DNA of 64,000 bases from JBAXEO01 sp963789515 (lineage in GTDB: Bacteria > Actinomycetota > Coriobacteriia > Anaerosomatales > JAAXUF01): positions 124,001-188,000 of the forward strand of contig CAWBKW010000003.1 of NCBI GenBank assembly GCA_963789515.1, given 5' to 3'. The notes beneath the pieces were generated by a model. It was given only the letters and a program-made list of their open reading frames with translations, was not told the DNA's origin and did no database searches. This document shows, piece by piece, positions 47,050 through 55,582 of this stretch. Both the position numbers and the translations under genes were made by a program. Each line of letters opens with the position of its first letter. The stretch's first letter is position 1.

Positions 47050-47287
47050 CCTCGAGGATCTGGCTTGACTCAGGGATCGGAGGTCAGCGGCGCAGCGCCT
47101 GCGAAGTCGCTCGCGATCGTCGAACCGATCCCGCCAACCACTACCGGTCTGGCACCAGCTGAGACCGCGCATCGAGATGCCTCGCATACCAGCTCCAACG
47201 GCTAACATGGTCGTCGGGGCCGAACGCGCGACGTGGCACACCTGCTCGCCGTCGAGTGTCCCGCACACGATCGAGAGGTAGGCATCC

Positions 47288-48450
47288 TTGAAGCAACGCA
47301 CGATGGGTTCGTTGGACTGGCCGGTCTCGGCGCTCGGGTTTGGCGCCATGCGGCTGCCGACGAAGCGCATGAACCGGCTCTCTCCCGACCCGACCCAGTC
47401 CACCGTCGATCATTCGCAGCGGAATCGACCAGGGCATCAACTACGTGGACACCGCGTACGTCTACCCCGGCAGCGAGAAGGCCGTGGGCGAGGCCTTGAA
47501 GGACGGCTATCGCGAGCGCGTGCATCTGGTCTCGAAGCTGCCGGTGTTCCTCACGCGCAAGACCGAGGACTTCGACAAGTACCTGGCCACGTCGCTCGAG
47601 CGGCTGCAGACCGACCACCTGGACGCCTACCTGCTCCACGCGATGAGCGCCGGGACGTTTGAGAAGGTGCAGCGCCTCGGGATTCATCGACAAGATGGTG
47701 GAAGCGCGCGATGCCGGCCTCATCCGGCACATCGGCTTCTCGTTTCACGACACGCTGCCCGTGTTCAAGAGCATCGTCGACGCGTTTGACTGGGACCTGT
47801 GCCAGATCCAGTACAACTACATGGACACGTGCCTGCAGGCGGGCACCGAGGGACTCGAATACGCCGCCGACAAGGGCATCGCGGTGGTCATCATGGAGCC
47901 ACTGAAGGGTGGCCGTCTCGCCAATCCGCCCGCCGAGGCGCTGGAGATCATGCGTGCTTCGGGCGTGGACCGCACGCCGGTGGACTGGGCACTCCAGTTC
48001 CTGTGGAACCGGCCCGAGGTGGCGGTCGTGCTCTCCGGCATGGGCTCCCAGCAGATGGTCGACGACAACTGCGCCAGCGCGGATCGATCGGGAGTGGGTA
48101 CGCTCACGCCCCACGAGCTTGAGACGGTCGAGCAACTCGCCGACGTCTATCGCCGCCGCATGGCCGTGCCCTGCACCGCCTGCCGCTACTGCATGCCCTG
48201 CCCGTACGGCGTGGACATCCCCCAGAACTTCGCCATCTGGAACAACGTGTCCATGAAGGACGGCGGGTGGAGAGCTGGCGCATCAAGCGCAGCTACAAGA
48301 AGCTCGCGCGGACGCCGAGCCAAGGTGAACCTGGAGGATCCCAACGGCAGCGCGGCGGTATGCACCAAGTGCCGCAAGTGCGTCCCGAAGTGCCCGCAGG
48401 GGATCGATATCCCGACGGAGCTCGCGAAGTGTGAGGCGGCGCTGCGGTAG
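47288..48450 (+). CDS. Aldo/keto reductase with C-terminal 2x[4Fe-4S] ferredoxin domain
   Basis: About 387 residues. TTG start behind GAGAGGTAGG gives MKQRTMGSLDWPVSALGFGA. The AKR barrel has INYVDTAYVYPGSEKAVGEA with catalytic Asp/Tyr, LVSKLPVF with Lys, YLLHAM with His and IGFSFHD. The C-terminal ferredoxin part has CTACRYCMPCPYGVDIP and CTKCRKCVPKCPQGIDIP, eight cysteines for two clusters. Shifts occur near 47405, 47685, 48271 and 48320. This is the iron-sulfur AKR group common in anaerobes; substrate unknown. Confidence 0.82.
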
Positions 48451-48823
48451 GCCGAGGTCACGGGTGCCGGGGCCTGACGGCGGCAGGGCGATCCACTGGG
48501 GCGCGAGCGGACGAGGCGGTCTCGGGCTGCCTGGCCCGATGGGCACGGGGCCGCGATGCAGAGCGTTCCAACCGCCCCCGGTTCGGGGTGAATGCGCAGC
48601 CCATTCCCGCTGATTCACTCGGAACACCGCTATCAGTGTGGGATGCGTACCGACTATGTCGCAGAAGCGCTACGTTCCGTGGAATACGGCCGCTCGCTCG
48701 GATATGCAGACCGGCGTTTCGCAGTACCGCGTCCCGGCTCCCTGGCGGTGAAGTGCGCCCGGCTCTGGATATCAACGGGATCCGTGCCGCTCCACTATGC
48801 TGGCCACAGACTGTAGATACGTT
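48451..48823. other. Gene-free left flank of the cassette array
   Basis: No integrase gene, no complete attC and no clear attI-like repeats are visible. Short frames have no family features. Confidence 0.5.
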
Positions 48824-48830
48824 GTTAGGC
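48824..48830 (+). other. Left boundary core of the cassette array (GTTAGGC)
   Basis: GTTAGGC is a canonical integron core (GTTRRRY) and is the exact reverse complement of GCCTAAC at 49372-49378, the end of the first cassette. The preceding sequence has no L-box pairing, so it is either a degenerate attC or the array-proximal attI. Confidence 0.6.
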
Positions 48831-48896
48831 TTACTCGGACGTCCGCCAATTGGGGCGGCGTGTTGCTGACGGATTCCGGAACGGGAAGTGATTGCG

Positions 48897-49340
48897 ATGG
48901 CGGCTGAGGCCCACAAGAAGTCAGCAGGGGAAGCGAAGCCGGTTCTTCTCTCGGGGGGCAATCCTCAGATTGCGAAGGGCGATGGCGACGCGCCCGTGCA
49001 GGCGTACATTGCGGCCATGCCCGGCTGGAAGCGCGACATAGGGGGTCGACTGGACTTGCTCATCGTTCGTACCGTCCCGGATGTTCGCAAGGGGGTGCGC
49101 TGGAATTCTCCCTTCTACGGCGCGGAGGGGCAGGGCTGGTTCCTGAACTTCCACTGCTTCACGAAGTACGTGAAGGTAGCCTTCTTCGACGGTGCGTCTT
49201 TGGATCCACCACCGCCCGGTGAGTCCAAGGACGCGAACGTGCGTTACCTCAACATCTACGAGGACGCGCAGTTCGACGAGGATCAGTTCGTGGCGTGGGT
49301 GAAGCAAGCCAGTAAACTGCCCGGCTGGAGCGGCTCGTAG
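48897..49340 (+). CDS. Cassette 1: DUF1801 family protein
   Basis: 147 residues. The DUF1801/YdhG-like fold is seen in DAPVQAYIAAMPGWKRDIGG, DVRKGVRWNSPFYGAEGQGW and FLNFHCFTKYVKVAFFDGAS. The stop is 31 bp before the attC. ATG 48897 has GGGAAG upstream; GTG 48888 is possible. DUF1801 proteins are linked to iron-chaperone-like folds but their role is unclear. A second, different DUF1801 gene lies in cassette 5. Confidence 0.75.
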   Translation: MAAEAHKKSAGEAKPVLLSGGNPQIAKGDGDAPVQAYIAAMPGWKRDIGGRLDLLIVRTVPDVRKGVRWNSPFYGAEGQGWFLNFHCFTKYVKVAFFDGASLDPPPPGESKDANVRYLNIYEDAQFDEDQFVAWVKQASKLPGWSGS

Positions 49341-49371
49341 CGGGAGATGTCTGAGACGGTCTCAGTGTGAC

Positions 49372-49454
49372 GCCTAACAAAGGCATCGAGCGGACGGCGC
49401 CAGCGCTAGACTGAAGCGAGATATGGGCCGCCGCTCATGCCTACCACGTTAGGT
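49372..49454 (+). other. attC site 1/2
   Basis: 83 bp. Outer cores GCCTAAC and GTTAGGT; inner boxes GGCATCGAGCGG and CCGCTCATGCC pair with one extrahelical base, the hallmark of attC folding. Confidence 0.9.
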
Positions 49455-49472
49455 GCATGGATGGGGGAGTAA

Positions 49473-50033
49473 ATGGAGTGGGACGAGTTCCGTCAGTCAA
49501 TCGTCGACGAAGAGCAACTGAGGCTTCTCGCGCTCTTCTATTGGGTGTCGGGGGGCGTCACGCTCCTCATGTCGCTGTACTTCCTCTTGTACGCCGGTCT
49601 CGGGTCGGCGGTAATGTTCATGCCCGCCGGCTCGGACGGTTCCAGCCCACCTGACACCTTCGGCTTCGTCTTCATGGCATTCGGGCTGGCGGGCTTCATT
49701 CTGGTCGCCACGCTCGGTGGTCTTCAGATCAAGGCGGGCTTCTGGCTGCGAGAGCGCACGCACCGCGTTACCGTCATGGTACTTGCCGCCATCGCCTGCC
49801 TGGGTGTGCCCTTTGGTACGCTCCTCGGGGTACTGACGTTCCTCGCGCTCGCACGCCCGTCAGTAGTCGCGTTGTTCGAGGCGAGTCCCGCGGCGCTAGG
49901 CGGACAGCCTTCGCCAGATGCAACCGTTTGCCCCGCGTGCGGGGCCGCATATGACGAGCTGGACTACGTCGACATGGACACGGCCAGATGTGCAAGGTGC
50001 GGGGAGCTGCTGCGGCCGCCGGCCAGCACCTAA
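49473..50033 (+). CDS. Cassette 2: membrane protein with zinc ribbon
   Basis: 186 residues. Three membrane helices (LALFYWVSGGVTLLMSLYFL, FVFMAFGLAGFILVATLGGL and VMVLAAIACLGVPFGTLLGV) are followed by a ribbon, CPACGAAYDELDYVDMD then ARCARCGELL. The stop codon TAA lies inside the attC core ACCTAAC, as is common for cassette genes. The ribbon resembles that of the chromosomal protein at 33374-34027. Confidence 0.7.
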   Translation: MEWDEFRQSIVDEEQLRLLALFYWVSGGVTLLMSLYFLLYAGLGSAVMFMPAGSDGSSPPDTFGFVFMAFGLAGFILVATLGGLQIKAGFWLRERTHRVTVMVLAAIACLGVPFGTLLGVLTFLALARPSVVALFEASPAALGGQPSPDATVCPACGAAYDELDYVDMDTARCARCGELLRPPAST

Positions 50034-50114
50034 CAGGGGTATCGAGCAGAACGCCTGGCGGTATTCTGGTGAAGAGAGGCGGCTGCGCGTCTGCTCATAC
50101 CCAACACGTTGGGC
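50028..50114 (+). other. attC site 2/3
   Basis: 87 bp. Cores ACCTAAC and GTTGGGC; inner boxes GGGTATCGAGCAGA and TCTGCTCATACCC with one extrahelical base. Confidence 0.9.
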
Positions 50115-50194
50115 GGACCCTGGGGCAAGGATCGAAGACCTCAGTTGCCCATCTGTTCGGATGCGCGTGGATCGGGAGCGTGGGAAGGCGACGG

Positions 50195-50965
50195 ATGCGG
50201 ATCTTCTACTTCTCCGGAACAGGCAATTCGTTCTATGCTGCAAAACGAATCGCTCATGACGGCGCCCACCATGAAGTCACTTCGATTCCGGAATTCCTTG
50301 GCGCCGGAATGACGACGGTCAACGATGGAGAGATCGTCATCGTGTCTCCGGTCTACTTCTACAGCCTCCCTCACGCAGTGGAGAGATTCATCAAGGAGAC
50401 GTCGTTCGAGGGCACACAGTATCTGTCCGTGATTCTTACTGCGGAGTTCCCGAATGGCCGGGCTCTTGGACAGGCAGTGCAGCTATTTCGGGCGAAGAAC
50501 CTTGAGCCCAATAGTCTCTTCTATCTGAAGATGCCGACGAACTACGTCATCAAGTCAAAGGTGCTTGCAGACGCCGCGATAGACGGCCTTCTGTCCGCTG
50601 CCGACCGCAAGATCGACAGAATGGTCAAGGTCATAGCAGAGGGCCGCAATTCCAGGGCGCATGACTCGTGGCTATACTCGCTTGTCACGAGCGCGAAGTC
50701 GTCCAAAGAACGGTGGGACAGGGACTTCCCTCAATTTGATTCTGGATTCCTCAGCACTGATGCGTGCAACGCTTGCGGGATCTGCGAGGAGAACTGCCCG
50801 TTTAGAAACATCGCTGTTGAAGGCAGGCCTCGATGGAAAGGACGCTGCGAGGCCTGCCTCAGATGCATCAACATCTGTCCCAAGAGCGCCATTCAGTACG
50901 GTGACTCTACGGAAGGTCGTACAAGGTACTTCAATCCAAGAATCACTATCAGGGAACTGGCCTAG
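50195..50965 (+). CDS. Cassette 3: EFR1-type flavodoxin-ferredoxin protein
   Basis: 256 residues. The N-terminal flavodoxin-like domain starts IFYFSGTGNSFYAAKRIA, with the phosphate-binding SGTGNS, then VSPVYFYSLPHAVERF. The C-terminus has two ferredoxin motifs, CNACGICEENCPF and CEACLRCINICPKSAIQYG, for two [4Fe-4S] clusters. The EFR1 family links FMN and Fe-S centres for electron transfer in anaerobes. GGGAAGG precedes the ATG. Its base composition is less GC-rich than the genome around it, which suggests transfer. Confidence 0.88.
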   Translation: MRIFYFSGTGNSFYAAKRIAHDGAHHEVTSIPEFLGAGMTTVNDGEIVIVSPVYFYSLPHAVERFIKETSFEGTQYLSVILTAEFPNGRALGQAVQLFRAKNLEPNSLFYLKMPTNYVIKSKVLADAAIDGLLSAADRKIDRMVKVIAEGRNSRAHDSWLYSLVTSAKSSKERWDRDFPQFDSGFLSTDACNACGICEENCPFRNIAVEGRPRWKGRCEACLRCINICPKSAIQYGDSTEGRTRYFNPRITIRELA

Positions 50966-51004
50966 ATTGAGTCGGTGCTTCGGGGTTCAGGAACTCGCTG
51001 GGCC

Positions 51005-51087
51005 GCCCAACAATGGCATCGAGCGGTCGGCGCGAGCGATAGACTGATGAACGGTATGGACCGCCGCTCATGCCAAACACGTTAGCC
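51005..51087 (+). other. attC site 3/4
   Basis: 83 bp. Cores GCCCAAC and GTTAGCC; inner GGCATCGAGCGG and CCGCTCATGCC with one extrahelical base. Confidence 0.88.
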
Positions 51088-51159
51088 GGAACGGATGCCG
51101 CCTAGTGTGGGCAGGAACTCGGTAGTGATCTGCTGTCGTCGCCGGGGAAGGCGGGAGTC

Positions 51160-51726
51160 ATGACTCGAAGGCTTGTCGCGCGACTGTTCGCATCCGTCGA
51201 CGGTGTCGTGTCGGCGCCCAACACGTTTCAGTTCGACTCGTTTGACGACGAGCTGGCTCGCATAGTCGGCGGCTCACTTCAGGGGGTTGACGACGTGATC
51301 CTCGGTCGGGTGATGTATGAGCAGTGGGCGACGTATTGGACAGGCGCTGGTGCCGGCGACCCGTTCGCTGAGTTCATCAACCCCGTCGCAAAGCATGTGG
51401 CGTCGCGCACGCTTGCTCCCTCAGACCTGACCTGGTCCAACAGCCATCTGATCCCGGGTGACCTTGGGCAGTTCGTGCGCGAGCTCAAGCGGACGGACGG
51501 CGGCGTCATCGCCATCGAGGGCAGCATCTCGGTGGTGCGCCAGCTGTTCTTGGCGGGCCTCGTCGACGCCCTCACGCTCATCGTCCATCCAGTGATCGCG
51601 GGCAACGGCGAACGGCTCTTCGGCGACGACGTTCCAATCACGCCGTTGGAGCTCGTCGCCCACGAGATCACGTCGAAGGGCAATGCCGTTCTGACGTATG
51701 CACTGAGGGCTGAGGCGTCCGGCTAA
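51160..51726 (+). CDS. Cassette 4: dihydrofolate-reductase-like (RibD C-terminal) protein
   Basis: 188 residues. The RibD_C/DHFR-like fold is shown by RRLVARLFASVDGVVSAPNT, VDDVILGRVMYEQWATYW, IAIEGSISVVRQLFLAGLVD and ALTLIVHPVIAGNGERLFGD. Members reduce pterin- or flavin-precursor-like substrates with NADPH; many have no assigned substrate, and some DHFR cassettes give trimethoprim resistance, though this is not the DfrA/DfrB type. The stop TAA lies in the attC core GGCTAAC. Confidence 0.85.
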   Translation: MTRRLVARLFASVDGVVSAPNTFQFDSFDDELARIVGGSLQGVDDVILGRVMYEQWATYWTGAGAGDPFAEFINPVAKHVASRTLAPSDLTWSNSHLIPGDLGQFVRELKRTDGGVIAIEGSISVVRQLFLAGLVDALTLIVHPVIAGNGERLFGDDVPITPLELVAHEITSKGNAVLTYALRAEASG

Positions 51727-51804
51727 CAAAGGCATCGAGCGGACGGCAAGAGGTAGCATCAACCAGCACAGCATGGGCCGCCGCTCATGCCTAACACGCT
51801 AGGC
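51721..51804 (+). other. attC site 4/5
   Basis: 84 bp. Cores GGCTAAC and GCTAGGC (one base off GTTAGGC); inner GGCATCGAGCGG and CCGCTCATGCC pair as in the other sites. Confidence 0.85.
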
Positions 51805-51883
51805 AGAGAAGACTGCGTCGGAGGAGCAATCCGAAGCATGAGTGACCATCTTCCAGAAGACCTCTGAAATGGGGGCTACACAA

Positions 51884-52279
51884 ATGGGACGCTTGAAGTC
51901 CGACCCATTGGTACCTGGTGGCGTTGATGAATACCTGGCGAATTGTCCAGTCGAGGCACAATCTCAACTGAATGGAATCAGAGCTGCAATACGAGAGGTT
52001 GCACCCGATTCCATTGAGACTGTGAGCTACTTTCAGATCCCGGGATACTCCTATCCAGGCTATGACTACAACGGAATGTTCGCCTGGTTCAGCTACAAGC
52101 AGCCCAACATAAGACTTCATGTTCGCCCACCGGTGATACAAGATCATGAAGGTGATCTCAACGCCTATACGACAACGAAGTCCATTGTGAGTTTCCCGTT
52201 GAGCAAAGAGATCCCCATGGCTCTCGTCAAATCGCTAGTGCTGGCGAGTATAGAAGTGATGAAGAACAACCACGAATAG
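51884..52279 (+). CDS. Cassette 5: DUF1801-like protein
   Basis: 131 residues. GRLKSDPLVPGGVDEYLANC, SQLNGIRAAIREVAPDSIET and VSYFQIPGYSYPGYDYNGMF form a DUF1801 pattern. The codon use is clearly more AT-rich than in neighbouring genes, a sign of a different source. ATG 51884 matches where the family begins; ATG 51869 is possible. It is only distantly related to the cassette 1 protein. Confidence 0.7.
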   Translation: MGRLKSDPLVPGGVDEYLANCPVEAQSQLNGIRAAIREVAPDSIETVSYFQIPGYSYPGYDYNGMFAWFSYKQPNIRLHVRPPVIQDHEGDLNAYTTTKSIVSFPLSKEIPMALVKSLVLASIEVMKNNHE

Positions 52280-52284
52280 CTCCG

Positions 52285-52313
52285 GAGCGCCGCTCATGCG
52301 CCAGACGTTAGGA
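52285..52313 (+). other. Truncated attC site 5/6 (right half only)
   Basis: CCGCTCATGCG and the core GTTAGGA match the right half of the other sites, but no left core or left box precedes them. A deletion of roughly 50 bp is likely, fusing two cassettes. Confidence 0.6.
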
Positions 52314-52583
52314 ACACCTGAGAGCGACTGGGGTAGGAAACTGGATCTGGCGAGGCTCGCCGCCATTGTGTTCGCAGTCATGACACTCGGTGTCGTGGCC
52401 TTTCAGTTCGCGCTGGCGTTCGGCTTGCCGTGGGGAGCCTATGCGATGGGCGGCGCATTCCCTGGCAAGTACCCGGTTCGCATGCGGGTCGCGGCGGTAT
52501 ACCCGGGCGTCTACGACAACTTCCTCATCGTGGTCAGCTTCGTGTTCTGCGGTCTCATCGTCTGGTATGCGTGGGGCTGGTAG
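52296..52583 (+). CDS. Cassette 6: small membrane protein
   Basis: 95 residues. Two helices: LAAIVFAVMTLGVVAFQFAL and FLIVVSFVFCGLIVWYAWGW. Between them lies WGAYAMGGAFPGKYPVRMRV. The only good ATG lies inside the attC right half, so the start is doubtful. Unrecognised. Confidence 0.45.
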   Translation: MRQTLGTPESDWGRKLDLARLAAIVFAVMTLGVVAFQFALAFGLPWGAYAMGGAFPGKYPVRMRVAAVYPGVYDNFLIVVSFVFCGLIVWYAWGW

Positions 52584-52599
52584 GGCGGGAGCCCGGGCA

Positions 52600-52682
52600 G
52601 CCTAACAAGGGCATCGAGCAGAACGCCAGAAGGTAGACTGACCTGAGCGGCGGTGCGTCTGCTGATACCTAACACGTTCGAC
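52600..52682 (+). other. attC site 6/7
   Basis: 83 bp. Cores GCCTAAC and GTTCGAC; inner GCATCGAGCAGAACGC and GCGTCTGCTGATACC pair imperfectly. Confidence 0.78.
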
Positions 52683-52704
52683 ACAACCACTGAAAGGTGG
52701 GACC

Positions 52705-53004
52705 GTGCAGCCGCTCTACATCGGACTCGCAATTGCCTCAGTACTCGGCGGGTTTGCAGGCTTCATCGCAATCGGGTACCGGTCACACTGGCGGATGACA
52801 TCTCGCCGCTCTGCTGCCGGCACGGCCCTGGTGCTGGCAGGCGGGCTCGCGCTTGCAGTCTGGTTCGCAGGTCGTGCGCTTGCTCCCGACGACCTGGGCC
52901 TCGTCATCTTCACGTTTCAGTCTGTGTTCGTGGGTCTCGTCGCGTCTGGTCTCGCCTATACGTTCTTGACGGGACCGCTGAGGCGGGAGTCGCGCCATGA
53001 TTGA
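52705..53004 (+). CDS. Cassette 7: small membrane protein
   Basis: 99 residues from GTG 52705, behind AAAGGTGG. Three helices: YIGLAIASVLGGFAGFIAIG, GTALVLAGGLALAVWFAG and VIFTFQSVFVGLVASGLAYT. The codon use is GC-rich. Unrecognised. Confidence 0.55.
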   Translation: MQPLYIGLAIASVLGGFAGFIAIGYRSHWRMTSRRSAAGTALVLAGGLALAVWFAGRALAPDDLGLVIFTFQSVFVGLVASGLAYTFLTGPLRRESRHD

Positions 53005-53018
53005 GGCCTTCGCCGTGT

Positions 53019-53103
53019 GTCGAACAGAGGTATGGAGCTGATGGCCAGAAGGTAGACTAACCTGAGAGCTGCTCCGCCGCAGCCCATCCCTATCACGTTC
53101 GGC
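53019..53103 (+). other. attC site 7/8
   Basis: 85 bp. Cores GTCGAAC and GTTCGGC; inner AGGTATGGAGCTG and CAGCCCATCCCT pair imperfectly. GTCGAAC is the exact complement of the start of cassette 7 (GTTCGAC). Confidence 0.72.
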
Positions 53104-53162
53104 ACAGCGCTGCGACTGCGTCAGCCTTCTGTGAAGAATCGAATCGAACAAGGGCAGGCCTC

Positions 53163-54300
53163 ATGATCAACGCACTCGTCACGCGTTCGAACTATCCCAG
53201 CCTCGACGATTACGTCTATCTCAACCAGGCTTCACTGGGTCTGATCGGTCAGCCGGCCGTTCAGGCAATGCACGAGTTCCTCGACGACACTGCCCGTCAC
53301 GGCAATCTCAGAATGACCGACGAGGAAGAGGTCGGGTTCTTCGAGTCGTTGCGTCGGCGCGGTGCGAGACTCCTGAACTGCCATGCCGATCAACTTGCCA
53401 TCACGGCAGGCGCCAGTGAGCTGCTCGGTCAACTCCCGTTCCTGATTCGCCCGGTTCCGGCAGCTCCATCGTCGCCGTGGCAACGGACTTCCCGGCCGTG
53501 ACCCGGCCTTGGATTCGATACGCCGCCGAGAACGATTGCTCTCTCCGCTTCGTTGACGACACAGCGAACGAGAACCTCACGGATAGCCTTATCGATCGCA
53601 TCGACAGTCGTACAGCCGCGGTGGCCGTCAGCTCTGTTCAGTTCGCGACTGGATCGATGGTCGACATTCCCCGGTTGCGCGAGGCGTGCGCCAGTGCCGG
53701 CGCAAGCCTGGTCGTCGACGCAACCCAAGCGGCAGGCATCCTGGACGTGGACTCGCAGCGCTGGAAGGCGGATGCGGTTGTCACCAGCGGCTACAAGTGG
53801 TTGGGCGGTCACGGCGGCGTCGCACTCTCGGCAGTGTCCCCCGGTTTGCTCGAGCGCGATCCACTGCTTCCGGGCTGGATCGGAACGGGCAGTCCCTTCG
53901 ACTTCGACGCCACAAGCTGCAGTTCGCCACCGACGCGCGACGCTTCACGCAGTCGACGATGTCCTACATCTCGATGGCTGGCCTCGCGACGGCGATCGAC
54001 CAGTTAATGCCCCTGGGGCAGAGTCGAGTCGAGGAGCATTCGCGCCGTCTCTCGGGCAGGCTGATCGAGGGCGCGCACGCACACGGATGGACGCCGTTCC
54101 GAGCGCCGGAGGACGCGTCGGCTTCGCCCCACATCGTGTCGCTCGCTCACCCGGAAGTGGCCGTGGAAGGCGCAACAGACGCCTTGCGTCGCAACCGCAT
54201 CGTCTGCGGAGTTCGCAACGGTCGCATCAGGATCTCGCTTGCGCCCTACAACAACAGTGCTGATGTAGATGCCCTGATCGATGTGTTGGCCTCTATTTGA
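53163..54300 (+). CDS. Class V aminotransferase-fold protein (frameshifted; possible cassette 8)
   Basis: About 379 residues. YVYLNQASLGLIGQPAVQAM is the N-terminal substrate loop, ITAGASELLGQLPF the PLP-phosphate region, VVDATQAAGILDVDSQRW holds the PLP-binding Asp, and VTSGYKWLGGHGGVALS contains the Schiff-base Lys. It ends RIRISLAPYNNSADVDALI. Shifts occur near 53460 and 53915. It is a cysteine-desulfurase/kynureninase-type enzyme of unknown substrate. It follows an attC core directly; the far end has only a weak attC-like trace (GTCGAAC at 54376). Confidence 0.72.
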
Positions 54301-54464
54301 GGATGGGGACTAATCGCAAGCGTATACGGACAGGCTGCCGGCCTGCTTCCGCGGCGGGGGCCACGCGTCGGCGGTGTCGAACAACGAGATCGAAGCTGAC
54401 TCGCTTCGCTCCAACTCAACCTTGGGTCCAGGATCATGAGTGCATCGTAGGAAGCGGGAGCGCA

Positions 54465-55176
54465 GTGAACAACGACGAACTTCGAGGCGTCTTCGACCGA
54501 ATGGCATCGGGATACGACAGCAAGGTGGCACGGATGGCGCCCATCTATGACGGACTGTACTTCCTGCTGGAGTCGGTTCTTGGTGAGCTGCCACAAGACG
54601 CTCGGATTCTGTGCGTCGGCGTCGGCACGGGGACGGAACTGATCCATCTGGCTGGGGCGTTTCCGGGATGGCGTTTCACGGCCTTGGAGCCGTCGGGTGC
54701 CATGCTCGATGTCTGTCGCAAGCGAGTTGACGAGGCCGGACTTTCGTCGCGATGTAGCTTCCACGAGGGATACCTTGAAACGCTACCGCCTCAATCGATG
54801 CATGATGCCGCCACATGCTTCCTGGTCTCTCAGTTCATTCTCGATGCGCAGGCTCGCTCGGACTTCTTTCGGCAGATCTCGAACAGACTCGTGCCCGGCG
54901 GGATACTGGTGAACTCGGATCTGTCCGCCGACACAGAGGCGAAAGACTACGATGCTTTGCTCGCTGTGTGGCAGAAGGTGATGGCCACGTCCGCTGATCT
55001 CGGCTGAAGGGCTCGGCCGCATGAAGGCGGCGTACGCCAAGGACGTAGCGATCCTCCCGCCTGCTGACGTTGCGTCGATCATCGAATCAGGCGGGTTCGA
55101 AGCCCCGGTCCAGTTCTTTCAGGCCGGACTGATTCACGCATGGTTCGCCAAACGTGTCTCCGGCGGTGCCATGTAG
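54465..55176 (+). CDS. Class I SAM-dependent methyltransferase
   Basis: About 236 residues after removing one extra base near 55003. Motif I reads ILCVGVGTGTELIHLAG, followed by FTALEPSGAMLDVCRKRVDE and a post-I acidic loop; motif III region RLVPGGILVNSDLSAD. The C-terminus continues AYAKDVAILPPADVASIIES and ends GGAM. GTG start follows GGAAGCGGGAG. Substrate unknown. Confidence 0.75.
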
Positions 55177-55582
55177 TACCGGTCTGACGTCAATGTGGCG
55201 GGGGCCTTCTTGTTCCCGCGTCGTCGCATTCCGAGCCAAAGCTGCGAAGCATCACCAGAAGAGAGACGCATTCACCTGCGTTCGCACTCTTGTGGGGGCG
55301 AGGCCGCCAGAAAGGGGACGCATCCACAGGATTAGTGACGTGAAACGCGACGAAGCGAGTTCAATGAGGGGCCAAGGGTCTCCAAAAGGGTGTCATGCCC
55401 GGGGAGTTCGTTAGTCGCTGACGAGTCCGACGTGGATCCGCGCCACTGTCGAGGGCTCACGCGCGATGGCGGTGGAGTATCCTAAGATGCTTGCGCAAGG
55501 GTCCTTCGGAGGGCGCCTGTCGCGTCGGCTTGGCTCGGCATCTGGGGTTCTGGCTGTGCACGCGGCGAAAGGGGACGAAGAA
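55177..55582. other. Gene-free stretch
   Basis: No coding frame with family features. GCGGGGGCCTTCTTG near 55198 may be the remains of a terminator. CGTTAGTC near 55410 is not a good integron core. Confidence 0.4.

Noticed and set aside
55400..55420. GTTAGTC as a further integron core
   Set aside because: It departs from GTTRRRY and has no partner core or L-box pairing upstream.
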